DNA of 64,000 nucleotides, from contig JAKSUQ010000003.1 in NCBI GenBank assembly GCA_024408855.1, positions 1 to 64,000 on the forward strand. The letters run 5' to 3'. Positions 1 to 6,691 of the stretch are shown in pieces. Each line of letters starts with the position of its first letter. Position 1 is the stretch's first letter. The DNA comes from a bacterium. GTDB lineage: Bacteria > Cyanobacteriota > Vampirovibrionia > Gastranaerophilales > Gastranaerophilaceae. A model generated the notes under the pieces. It was not told the origin of the DNA and did not search any database. It saw only the letters and a list, made by a program, of their open reading frames with translations. A program made the translations under genes and the position numbers.

Positions 1-4
1 AAAT

Positions 5-77
5 CGCGCCCTGAAGGACTCGAACCCTCGACATCCGGTTTTGGAGACCGACGTTCTACCAACTGAACTAAGGACGC
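5..77 (-). tRNA. trnW: tRNA-Trp (anticodon CCA)
   Basis: Read on the minus strand this folds as a 73-nt cloverleaf. The 7-bp acceptor stem pairs GCGTCCT (77-71) with AGGGCGC (12-6). The anticodon loop is CTCCAAA with anticodon CCA, and the T loop GGTTCGAGTCC is standard. The discriminator base is G, as in bacterial tRNA-Trp, and no 3' CCA is encoded. It lies just downstream of rpmG on the same strand, the classic rpmG-trnW-secE-nusG linkage, so secE and nusG are expected beyond the left edge. Confidence 0.95.
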
Positions 78-84
78 ACATTAG

Positions 85-135
85 GTTAATAAGAATTTCG
101 TGAACAAGAGTAACTATTCACAAAAACTTATTAAC
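85..135 (-). other. Nested inverted repeat between rpmG and tRNA-Trp
   Basis: A 9-bp stem (85-93 with 127-135) encloses a second stem (100-104 with 117-121). It lies in the rpmG-trnW spacer and would form on the shared transcript. It may be a processing or stability element; this is inferred from position only. Confidence 0.5.
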
Positions 136-143
136 TTAACAAA

Positions 144-311
144 CTACTTTGTTTCCTTATGTGCAGTGTGCTTTTTGCAAGTCGGACAATATTTGCTGAG
201 TTCCAACCTGTCTTTTGTATTCTTTTTGTTCTTAACTGTTGTGTAATTTCTTTCTTTACAATCTTCGCATGCAAGAACTACCATTCTGTCATTTTTACCT
301 TTGATACCCAT
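144..311 (-). CDS. rpmG: 50S ribosomal protein L33
   Basis: This 55-residue protein is a large-subunit ribosomal protein near the E site. It begins [18 protein letters not shown] and has two zinc-binding pairs, CEDC (residues 15-18) and CPTC (42-45), so it is the zinc-binding (C+) form. The length matches the family. An AAGGA ribosome binding site precedes the ATG. tRNA-Trp follows on the same strand. A housekeeping promoter lies at 401-429, giving a leader of about 85 nt that holds a strong hairpin (356-381). Confidence 0.95.
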   Translation of the reverse strand: MGIKGKNDRMVVLACEDCKERNYTTVKNKKNTKDRLELSKYCPTCKKHTAHKETK

Positions 312-355
312 TTTTGTTTTTCCTTATATTGACTTTAATATGTTGACCTTTTTAA

Positions 356-381
356 AAAGAATGTGATGACTCACATTCTTT
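356..381 (-). promoter_or_regulatory. Hairpin with U-run in the rpmG leader (attenuator candidate)
   Basis: A perfect 11-bp inverted repeat (356-366 with 371-381, 4-nt loop) is followed on the minus strand by a short T run. It lies between the predicted rpmG promoter and the rpmG start, with no gene upstream for it to terminate because kdtA is divergent. It therefore looks like an attenuator or leader structure. Confidence 0.45.
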
Positions 382-400
382 ACTAATCGGCATATTAGTT

Positions 401-429
401 ATAATAAAATAAACAATATTAAAATGCAA
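401..429 (-). promoter_or_regulatory. Housekeeping promoter of rpmG-trnW
   Basis: On the minus strand TTGCAT (424-429) and TATTAT (401-406) are separated by exactly 17 nt, a good sigma70/SigA-type promoter. Transcription would start near 395, giving an rpmG leader of about 85 nt. Confidence 0.6.
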
Positions 430-532
430 ATATATTGTGAAGTTTTCTTAATTTTATTAATATTTTTTTAAAAATTTAATATTTGGTATAGAATACAGAA
501 AGAGAGTTAGCGAGAATTAAAGGTTATAGTGT

Positions 533-1768
533 ATGTTTGGAATTATATCAGATTTAGCGTTTCTAATTGTAAAACCGATAATGAGCGAGGTTTTGAGAAA
601 AAAGAATTATCCGTCGGAATCGATTGAAAAAAAATACGGGAACATTTTGGATACAGATTTTTCAAAAGATAACAATGTGATAATGTTTCACGGAGTATCT
701 GTTGGGGAGATTAATGCGTTGGAAGCTCTTGTAAAAGAAGCACATAAAAGATTTCCGAATTGCAAAATAGTTGTAACTACCGGAACATATACAGGGCAAG
801 ATTTAGCAAAGAAAAAATTTGCTGAAATTGCGGATTATATAACATATTTCCCTGCCGATTTTCCTTGCTGTATAAACAAATTTTTGAAAACAATTAATCC
901 CCAAAAAGTTTTTATTGCAGAAACAGAAATATGGCCTAATTTTGTAATGTTGTGCAGAAAAAACAATATAAAATGCTACATAATCAATGGCAGAATTTCT
1001 GATAGTACATTCAAAAGCTATTATGTTTTCAAGTTTATTTTTAAATATATTTTAAGTTTTTATGACGGGATTTATACACAAAGCGAAGAGGACAATGAAA
1101 AATTTCTAAAATTAGGGGCAAATCCTTTAACTACAAAGAAAATGAACAATTTAAAATTTGATATAAAGAAGCCTGAAGTTAATTTTGAAATTGATAAAGC
1201 AAATTCGACTGTAATGCTTGCGGGTTCAACTCATAAAGGAGAGGATGAACAAGTCTTGTATACATATAAAAAACTGAAAGAGCTTCATGTTGATTTAAAA
1301 TTGATAATTGCACCAAGACATCTTACACGTGTAGATGAAGTAAAGGCTGTAATTGATGCCTATTCTTTCAAGTATGGTTTGCGTTCTGAGGGAGTAGCAG
1401 ACTTTTCTGCCATAGATGTTCTAATATTGGATACGTTAGGTGAACTTGGTAAGATGTATGCATTTACGGACTTATCTTTTATTGGCGGAAGTTTTAACAA
1501 TACCGGCGGGCATAATCCTTTGGAGTCGATTGTTTTTGGAAAGCCGGTTATATCAGGAATGTCGATACATAATTTTAAGGACATATATAGCATAATTACA
1601 AAAGCAGGTGCGGGTTTTTTGGTTGAAAACAAGGAAGAATTTTATAATGTAGCCAACAGATTGCTTTCTGATAAAGCTTTTTACGAAAGAACGGCAAATT
1701 CTTGTTCCAAGGTATTTGAAGAACAGCAAGGAGCCTTGGAATTTGTATTAAAAATATTGGAACAATAA
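533..1768 (+). CDS. waaA: 3-deoxy-D-manno-octulosonic acid (Kdo) transferase
   Basis: This 411-residue glycosyltransferase moves Kdo from CMP-Kdo onto lipid A precursor at the inner face of the inner membrane, an essential step in LPS core assembly. It starts with a short hydrophobic anchor (about residues 3-19). The N-terminal Rossmann half contains the family motifs GVSVGEINA, TTGTYTGQ and AETEIWPNF. The C-terminal CMP-Kdo-binding half contains LAGSTHKGEDE, IIAPRHL and GGSFNNTGGHNPLE. Length and motif order match WaaA/KdtA. AAAGG lies about 9 nt before the ATG. It stands alone, divergent from rpmG, and shows that the cell makes Kdo-containing LPS. Confidence 0.93.
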   Translation: MFGIISDLAFLIVKPIMSEVLRKKNYPSESIEKKYGNILDTDFSKDNNVIMFHGVSVGEINALEALVKEAHKRFPNCKIVVTTGTYTGQDLAKKKFAEIADYITYFPADFPCCINKFLKTINPQKVFIAETEIWPNFVMLCRKNNIKCYIINGRISDSTFKSYYVFKFIFKYILSFYDGIYTQSEEDNEKFLKLGANPLTTKKMNNLKFDIKKPEVNFEIDKANSTVMLAGSTHKGEDEQVLYTYKKLKELHVDLKLIIAPRHLTRVDEVKAVIDAYSFKYGLRSEGVADFSAIDVLILDTLGELGKMYAFTDLSFIGGSFNNTGGHNPLESIVFGKPVISGMSIHNFKDIYSIITKAGAGFLVENKEEFYNVANRLLSDKAFYERTANSCSKVFEEQQGALEFVLKILEQ

Positions 1769-1770
1769 CA

Positions 1771-1804
1771 AAAAAGAGCTTTGAAATAGTTCAAAACTCT
1801 TATT
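1771..1804. terminator. Bidirectional terminator between waaA and the EF-hand gene
   Basis: A 12-nt stem (AAGAG and TTTGAA with TTCAAA and CTCTT) lies between two convergent genes. The A run on its left side gives a good U run for minus-strand transcripts; the plus-strand U run is weaker. Confidence 0.7.
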
Positions 1805-1827
1805 GCTTATAGGAGAATAGATTTGAC

Positions 1828-2082
1828 TTAACCAATGGCTGAGAATTTTCTTTTCTTTAGGATTTCTTCGATATTTTTGTTGTCAACTGTTTGAGTTTGG
1901 TCGATTTGTTGCAATTTGTCCTGCAAATTAATTTTAGATGATTTTTCAACTAATTTTGCAATGTTATCACCCATTTGAGCATTAATTCCAAATGATTCGG
2001 CCTTTTTAATTTCTTGTTTTGAGGAAATTATGCCGTTGTGATCCAAATCGATTGCGTTAATTAAAAAATTCATGTCTGCCAT
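1828..2082 (-). CDS. Small single EF-hand protein with a sigma28-type promoter
   Basis: This is an 84-residue cytoplasmic-type protein with no signal peptide. Residues 10-21 (DLDHNGIISSKQ, then E) form a canonical EF-hand loop with Asp at positions 1 and 3, Asn at 5, Gly at 6 and Glu at 12, so calcium binding is likely. The rest is helical and lysine-rich. I chose the ATG at 2082 because AAGGAAC lies just upstream; a longer reading from 2145 would run into the -10 element. The promoter at 2136-2162 matches the flagellar sigma28 consensus, so the gene is probably expressed late in flagellar assembly. The function is unknown. Confidence 0.75.
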   Translation of the reverse strand: MADMNFLINAIDLDHNGIISSKQEIKKAESFGINAQMGDNIAKLVEKSSKINLQDKLQQIDQTQTVDNKNIEEILKKRKFSAIG

Positions 2083-2135
2083 TTTGCTTGTTCCTTTTTC
2101 CCTAATCTGATTTCGCTTTTCCTTTTGTAATATGT

Positions 2136-2162
2136 ATATCGGCACAATTTAGAAAAACTTTA
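2136..2162 (-). promoter_or_regulatory. Sigma28 (FliA)-type promoter
   Basis: On the minus strand TAAAGTTT (2155-2162) is followed by exactly 11 nt and then GCCGATAT (2136-2143). The FliA consensus is TAAAGTTT, 11 nt, GCCGATAA, so 15 of 16 positions match with ideal spacing. It drives the EF-hand gene at 1828-2082. Confidence 0.75.
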
Positions 2163-2279
2163 ATGTTTTTTTGAAAAATGTTACAATTCTTTACGTAATT
2201 ACAATTGTTTTTTGAATTTTCCTGTTATTTGTTTTCAAATTGAGGGTTAATTTACGATGGAAAGTGGTAATAAATCCGC

Positions 2280-2600
2280 AAGATGACTAATTATACTAAA
2301 TATTGACGATTTTATAAAGTCGAAAGCGTTTTGATTTCAGCTGGCTGTAATGTTTGTTTTAGTTCACAAAATAACAAAACAGTTCCTCTATGAGGAATAG
2401 CGGATTTTCGGCAGGACTTTAGATTGTAAGTTCAAGTTTGACGTTATTCCGGCAAGACACCGAACAATTCAAGAAAGGTTAGAATGTGCTGAGGGTAATG
2501 TTGCAAGACTCTAATTGCCTTGGTACAGCTACTTTTAATAGATAAGATGCTGAAACAAATTTGCTCGAGGTATTTTAAGCTTCCATTATTTTTATAGACT
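2280..2600 (+). ncRNA. Gene-free region with RNA-like structure, class unknown
   Basis: The 2083-2740 gap holds no convincing reading frame on either strand. Its middle part is visibly less AT-rich than ordinary spacers here. On the plus strand 2353-2363 can pair with 2549-2559 over 11 positions (two G-U pairs), closing a domain of about 207 nt. Inside it, 2383-2388 and 2392-2397 form a tight TTCCTC/GAGGAA hairpin with a 3-nt loop. This could be a 6S-like or other structured RNA. I do not see the conserved cores of RNase P RNA, tmRNA or SRP RNA, and the strand is uncertain. Confidence 0.3.
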
Positions 2601-2682
2601 ACTGGAAAAAAATAAAAAAAGTGTTAATATAGAGTTATAGCAAAAAGGAGTATAGAATTATATTCTGTTTGTAACATTTATG

Positions 2683-2709
2683 TAAAGTTTTTCGAAATTT
2701 TGTCAATTA
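2683..2709 (+). promoter_or_regulatory. Possible sigma28-type promoter upstream of the GGDEF/HD-GYP gene
   Basis: TAAAGTTT (2683-2690) is a perfect -35. After 11 nt comes GTCAATTA (2702-2709), which keeps only 5 of 8 positions of GCCGATAA. The spacing is right but the -10 is weak. A separate TATAAT lies at 2730-2735. Confidence 0.4.
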
Positions 2710-2740
2710 TTATGTTTTATTTTTTTTAATATAATTACTT

Positions 2741-4594
2741 ATGACAGGAGTGTTTGTGGATAAAGACATAATATCAAAAAATGCCGATAATCAAACTATA
2801 AAGAAGTCAAAACCGATTACCTCGCCAATTTCTCAAAAAAAATTAGTCTCAAAGGTTAACGAGTTGACTTCAAATTCTGTTGCAAATACTCTTGTAAATC
2901 CGCAGAACAGAGCTTCAAAAGAAAAAAACTCGATTTTGCAGCTAAATATGATTGTTGAGGATTTGATTGAGTGTTCCAAAGTGAGTTGTGTAAGCGAATA
3001 CTGTGAGAAAATTTTTTCTGTTATTTCGCAAAGTATAAATTCCGCTTTCTATGCAATAGGTTTGTACAATGAAACCTCAAATTGTATTAATCTTAAATTG
3101 CACGATAAGTTAGGAAATTTATATTCAAGCAAAGTTTTTTTGAAAGATAATGACAATCCAATTGTGAAAGTTTTTACTTCACGAGAATCTTTGACTGAAG
3201 ATAATGAGGATTATTTAAAACTTTCCTATTACAAAAAATACTCAACAGCAATTATTCCGCTGATTTCATTGGATAAATGCATAGGTGTGTTTATTATTGA
3301 AGATTCGCATGCAAGCCAAAATATGCTTATTTATAGGCTGTTTGCAAGCCAAATTGCAATGATATCTCATAATGAAGAACTCTTGAAAAAAAGTGAAGCA
3401 TATACAAATACTGATGCTCTGACGTTGTTGTACAACCACAGAGGATTTCAAGAATTGTTGGCAAATGAAATCCAACGCTCAGAAACTACAAAAGAAAAAA
3501 TGTCCGTTATTTTGATGGACATAAACAACATCACAAAAATTAACAGGGAACTTGGAGCGGTTAAAGGTGATGAAGTGATAAAAGTCGTTGCTGAAAAGGT
3601 TCGACAAAACGTCAGGGAATCTGATATCGCAAGTAGGTATGGCGGGGACGAAATTGCAATAATTCTCCCCAAAACTGATTCTGAGCAAGCAAAATACTTG
3701 GCGGAATATTTGACCTATTCGCTTTCCTGCTGCTTTATAGATAATGTAGGACCTATAAAAGTATCTGTCGGTGTTGCTACTTATCCGGATTGTGCAGCTG
3801 ATAAAGAAAAACTCTTGATTTTAGCTGAACAAGCAATGTATATTTCTCAAGCAAAAGGATACAAGGACGGGATGTCAGCGATTATCAGTTCCAGTGATTT
3901 TAATTTTTGGGACGATATTGCATTAAAATCTTATGCGGAAGTTATTACAAAACGCCATGCTCAATTAGGAATTAATTTTGAAGAAGAATTAATTGAAAAA
4001 TTCCATAAAGAACACGATATGACCGGTTCGAGAATTTGGGAAATTGCCACATCTCTTGCCGGAGCTATTGATGCAAAAGATCCATACACAAAAGGTCATT
4101 CAACTTCTGTTTCAAAGTATGCGGAAGCCTTGGCAAGAGCGATAAATCTTCCGACTTCTGAAGTTGACAGAATTACCTTGGGGGCGATGTTGCATGATGT
4201 TGGTAAAATAGGTATTCCTGAAAATATACTTAAAAAAGAGGGTGCCTTGTCTGATGAGGAATGGATTATTATGAAGCAACATCCTGTTATCGGAGTTGAA
4301 AAAGTGCTTCAACCTAATCCGAGTCTCAGAGATTTGATACCGATTGTAAGATATCATCATGAAAGAATTGACGGAAAAGGCTATCCGGATGGAATTGTGG
4401 GAAAAGATATGCCGCTTTCCGCAAAGATTGTCGCTATTGCTGATACATATCATGCTCTTGTAAGTGACAGACCGTATAGAAAAGGCTTGGACATTAATAA
4501 GGCTATATCTATATTGGAAGACGGTGCCGGAAAACAATGGGATGCGGATTTAGTAAGGACTTTTGTGCAAATAGCCCCTGCCCTTGGAGTTTAG
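2741..4594 (+). CDS. GAF-GGDEF-HD-GYP cyclic-di-GMP turnover protein
   Basis: This 617-residue soluble protein combines synthesis and hydrolysis modules for c-di-GMP. After a low-complexity N-terminus, a GAF-like sensor spans about residues 65-215. A GGDEF domain follows (about 225-380) with the active-site variant RYGGDEI and an upstream RESD inhibitory-site motif. A C-terminal HD-GYP phosphodiesterase carries HDVGKIGIP and HHERIDGKGYPDG, both intact. The ATG at 2741 has no ribosome binding site; a GTG at 2756 is preceded by AGGAG at 5-nt spacing and may be the real start. TATAAT at 2730-2735 would place transcription start at or near the ATG. The perfect sigma28-like -35 upstream suggests a link to motility. 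Confidence 0.9.
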   Translation: MTGVFVDKDIISKNADNQTIKKSKPITSPISQKKLVSKVNELTSNSVANTLVNPQNRASKEKNSILQLNMIVEDLIECSKVSCVSEYCEKIFSVISQSINSAFYAIGLYNETSNCINLKLHDKLGNLYSSKVFLKDNDNPIVKVFTSRESLTEDNEDYLKLSYYKKYSTAIIPLISLDKCIGVFIIEDSHASQNMLIYRLFASQIAMISHNEELLKKSEAYTNTDALTLLYNHRGFQELLANEIQRSETTKEKMSVILMDINNITKINRELGAVKGDEVIKVVAEKVRQNVRESDIASRYGGDEIAIILPKTDSEQAKYLAEYLTYSLSCCFIDNVGPIKVSVGVATYPDCAADKEKLLILAEQAMYISQAKGYKDGMSAIISSSDFNFWDDIALKSYAEVITKRHAQLGINFEEELIEKFHKEHDMTGSRIWEIATSLAGAIDAKDPYTKGHSTSVSKYAEALARAINLPTSEVDRITLGAMLHDVGKIGIPENILKKEGALSDEEWIIMKQHPVIGVEKVLQPNPSLRDLIPIVRYHHERIDGKGYPDGIVGKDMPLSAKIVAIADTYHALVSDRPYRKGLDINKAISILEDGAGKQWDADLVRTFVQIAPALGV

Positions 4595-4659
4595 TTTTGG
4601 GCAGAATTATTTATTACTGTTAATTGTTGCATTTTTGTCATATTTAACTCTTATTATCA

Positions 4660-4688
4660 TTGACACTCAATATTTTTTGTCATAGTAT
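4660..4688 (+). promoter_or_regulatory. Housekeeping promoter of rpsL-rpsG
   Basis: TTGACA (4660-4665) is a perfect -35, followed after 17 nt by TAGTAT (4683-4688). The predicted start near 4695 leaves a leader of about 150 nt before rpsL. The leader contains the hairpin CGGTAA/TTACCG (4738-4753), a possible site for ribosomal-protein autoregulation. Confidence 0.7.
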
Positions 4689-4845
4689 CAATGTAACACT
4701 TAGTCGAAATTTTCGTGCTGGATTTGACGGCAAGTGTCGGTAAAATGTTACCGGAATAAGTAAGGGTTCCGGGTTGATGGCAGGTTTACTGATGTATTAC
4801 AAAATAGTAAGTCAGATATCTAAAACTGACGGAAAAGGAGAAAAA

Positions 4846-5226
4846 ATGCCTACAATCAATCAGTTAGTACGTCAAGAACGTAAAAAACTAACAGACAAAA
4901 CAAAATCTCCTGCTTTGATGGATTGTCCTCAAAGACGTGGAGTATGTACAAGGGTTTATACAACAACCCCTAAAAAACCAAACTCAGCATTAAGAAAAGT
5001 TGCCAGAGTAAAATTAACTAACGGATTTGAAGTAACTTCATACATTCCGGGTATCGGACACAACCTCCAAGAACACAGTGTTGTTCTAATCAGAGGCGGT
5101 AGAGTTAAAGACCTCCCTGGTGTAAGATATCACATTGTTCGTGGTACCTTAGATACAGCAGGTGTTGCCAACAGAACACAAAGCCGTTCTAAATACGGTG
5201 CTAAAAAAGCTAAAGGAGGTAAGTAA
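4846..5226 (+). CDS. rpsL: 30S ribosomal protein S12
   Basis: This 126-residue protein sits at the decoding centre and contributes to translational accuracy. The sequence begins [15 protein letters not shown] and contains the conserved [16 protein letters not shown] segment and the [12 protein letters not shown] loop. The ATG at 4846 is fixed by AAAAGGAG six nt upstream; a longer frame from 4774 is not needed. The TAA overlaps the rpsG start codon (TAATG), so the two are translationally coupled. No fusA or tuf follows, so this is a shortened str operon. Confidence 0.97.
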   Translation: MPTINQLVRQERKKLTDKTKSPALMDCPQRRGVCTRVYTTTPKKPNSALRKVARVKLTNGFEVTSYIPGIGHNLQEHSVVLIRGGRVKDLPGVRYHIVRGTLDTAGVANRTQSRSKYGAKKAKGGK

Positions 5227-5696
5227 TGTCCAGAAGATCTAAACCTGAAAGAAGAATTCCGACTCCGGATCCTATTTATAACAGCGTTGATGTTTCTAAA
5301 TTTATTAACAGAATTTTAAGACGCGGTAAAAAATCATTGGCAGAAAGAATTTTCTACTCAACAATTTCTAAGATAGAAGAAAAAACAAATGAAAAAGGTC
5401 TTGAAGTGTTCCAAAAGGCTCTTACGAATGCGACTCCTTTGTTGGAAGTCAAAGCAAGACGTATTGGTGGCTCAACATATCAAGTGCCTATTGATGTTAA
5501 ACCCGACAGAGGTTTTGCATTGTCGTCTTCTTGGTTAATTGCAGCTGCTAAGAACAGAAACGGCAAAGAATTTGTTGAAAAATTAGCAAATGAGCTTATA
5601 GATGCATCTAATGGTAACGGTGCTGCTTGCAAAAAGCGTGAAGATACCCATAGAATGGCTGAAGCTAACAAAGCATTTGCTCATTACAGATACTAA
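5226..5696 (+). CDS. rpsG: 30S ribosomal protein S7
   Basis: This 156-residue primary 16S rRNA-binding protein nucleates assembly of the 30S head. Family motifs are visible: an RRIPTPDPIYNS start, FINRILRRGKKSLAE, and KARRIGGSTYQVP near residue 80. The length is typical. Its start overlaps the rpsL stop by one base. In well-studied bacteria S7 represses the str operon; whether that happens here cannot be seen. A hairpin terminator follows. Confidence 0.97.
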   Translation: MSRRSKPERRIPTPDPIYNSVDVSKFINRILRRGKKSLAERIFYSTISKIEEKTNEKGLEVFQKALTNATPLLEVKARRIGGSTYQVPIDVKPDRGFALSSSWLIAAAKNRNGKEFVEKLANELIDASNGNGAACKKREDTHRMAEANKAFAHYRY

Positions 5697-5716
5697 TCTT
5701 TAAGATTATAAACAGA

Positions 5717-5755
5717 TAAAAAGCGATTTATAAAATTATTTATAAGTCGCTTTTT
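5717..5755. terminator. Terminator after rpsG
   Basis: AAAAGCGA and TTATAAA pair with TTTATAA and TCGCTTTTT around a short loop. T runs exist on both strands, so it can also serve the convergent gene ending at 5782. Confidence 0.85.
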
Positions 5756-5781
5756 ATTATTGTTAAATTCTGTATTATATT

Positions 5782-6669
5782 TTAGTGTAAAATGTTTGTT
5801 TGTCCGGTTGTAATCAGTACCATACTATATTTGTCGGCAAGATTAACAATTTCTTTTGATGCACTTGGAATAATTATAACACCGATTCTTCCTTGTGAAG
5901 CAACATTTACATCATGTACTGAAATTGGCATATCCGAAGCCAAAATCGCATCTTTCGACATTTCACAAGAATAATCAAGGGCAAATTCTACTGATGCAGA
6001 TTGCAAACCTTGTGCAATAGCGGTCGTTTTTAAATCTTTTGCTATAACAATTGCCTGTGAATTATTGTGTTTTGCTACTTTCCAAGCAAATACCGCATCC
6101 TCAATTTGTTCTACTGAAGGTTTTGCCTTTGAATCTACTTTAAAAGTATCTTTGTTTAATTCACTTAAATTAGCTTCTTCAATTAATGTTCCTATTGGAG
6201 TTACTGTTATTTTTTCTGAATAATATTTTTTATAATCTTTCAGTGGAGTATTAATTGTAACATACTTAATGTTGTGTGTTTTTAAGTATTCCAAAGCATT
6301 TTTTGTATAATTTGGAGCTACAATAATGTTAGATTCTTTGAAAAATTTTGCAGTTTCACTGTCGATTTCTCCTGAGGAAACGATTATTGCAGACATAAAA
6401 TCTACCGGATTTGAGTCCATAACTTTTTGTGTGGCATAAGCTGTACTTTCTGCAAGAGCAACCGCACAGATACATCCTTTGTTGATCGTGCAAATTGCTT
6501 TGACGTCATAAAATTCACTTATGAGCGAAAGCCCCTTGTTAATAGATATAAGTTCGTTATATGTAAGATTATCACTTAATTCGTAGTCAATCATTTTATC
6601 ATTAGGTTCAAATCTTCCTGTTTGATGAGAGTTTTCACCGCATACTATACATAAATCTTCCGCTTTCAT
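5782..6669 (-). CDS. Stand-alone AICAR transformylase-like protein (PurH C-terminal domain homologue), probably inactive
   Basis: This 295-residue protein resembles the AICAR formyltransferase half of PurH, without the IMP cyclohydrolase half. Recognisable family landmarks are GENSHQTGRF (canonical RYGENPHQ), LTYNELISI (canonical SYNNL) and FAWKVAKHNNSQAIVIAKD. Key catalytic positions differ. The Lys-His of the canonical VKHANPCG segment is replaced in ICTINKGCICAV, and the Asn of KSNAIV is Gln here. It may therefore be a non-catalytic paralogue with a regulatory or binding role. The ATG is preceded by AAAGG. It ends just before the rpsG terminator; PBP1A lies upstream on the same strand, 22 nt away. 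Confidence 0.75.
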   Translation of the reverse strand: MKAEDLCIVCGENSHQTGRFEPNDKMIDYELSDNLTYNELISINKGLSLISEFYDVKAICTINKGCICAVALAESTAYATQKVMDSNPVDFMSAIIVSSGEIDSETAKFFKESNIIVAPNYTKNALEYLKTHNIKYVTINTPLKDYKKYYSEKITVTPIGTLIEEANLSELNKDTFKVDSKAKPSVEQIEDAVFAWKVAKHNNSQAIVIAKDLKTTAIAQGLQSASVEFALDYSCEMSKDAILASDMPISVHDVNVASQGRIGVIIIPSASKEIVNLADKYSMVLITTGQTNILH

Positions 6670-6691
6670 TTTATTACCTTTCTTTGAATAT

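Noticed and set aside
525-530. TATAGT just before waaA as a leaderless promoter
   Set aside because: Only two bases separate it from the ATG and an AAAGG ribosome site overlaps it, so transcription must start further upstream.
2280-2600. Identity as RNase P RNA, tmRNA or SRP RNA
   Set aside because: The conserved cores of these RNAs (for example GAGGAAAGTCC, a tRNA-like T arm, GGAAGG with GCAGC) are not visible on either strand.
2783-2790. A perfect GCCGATAA (sigma28 -10) inside the GGDEF/HD-GYP gene
   Set aside because: No matching -35 lies 11 nt upstream (the closest TAAAGACA is 14 nt away), and the bases are explained by the codons for Ala-Asp-Asn.
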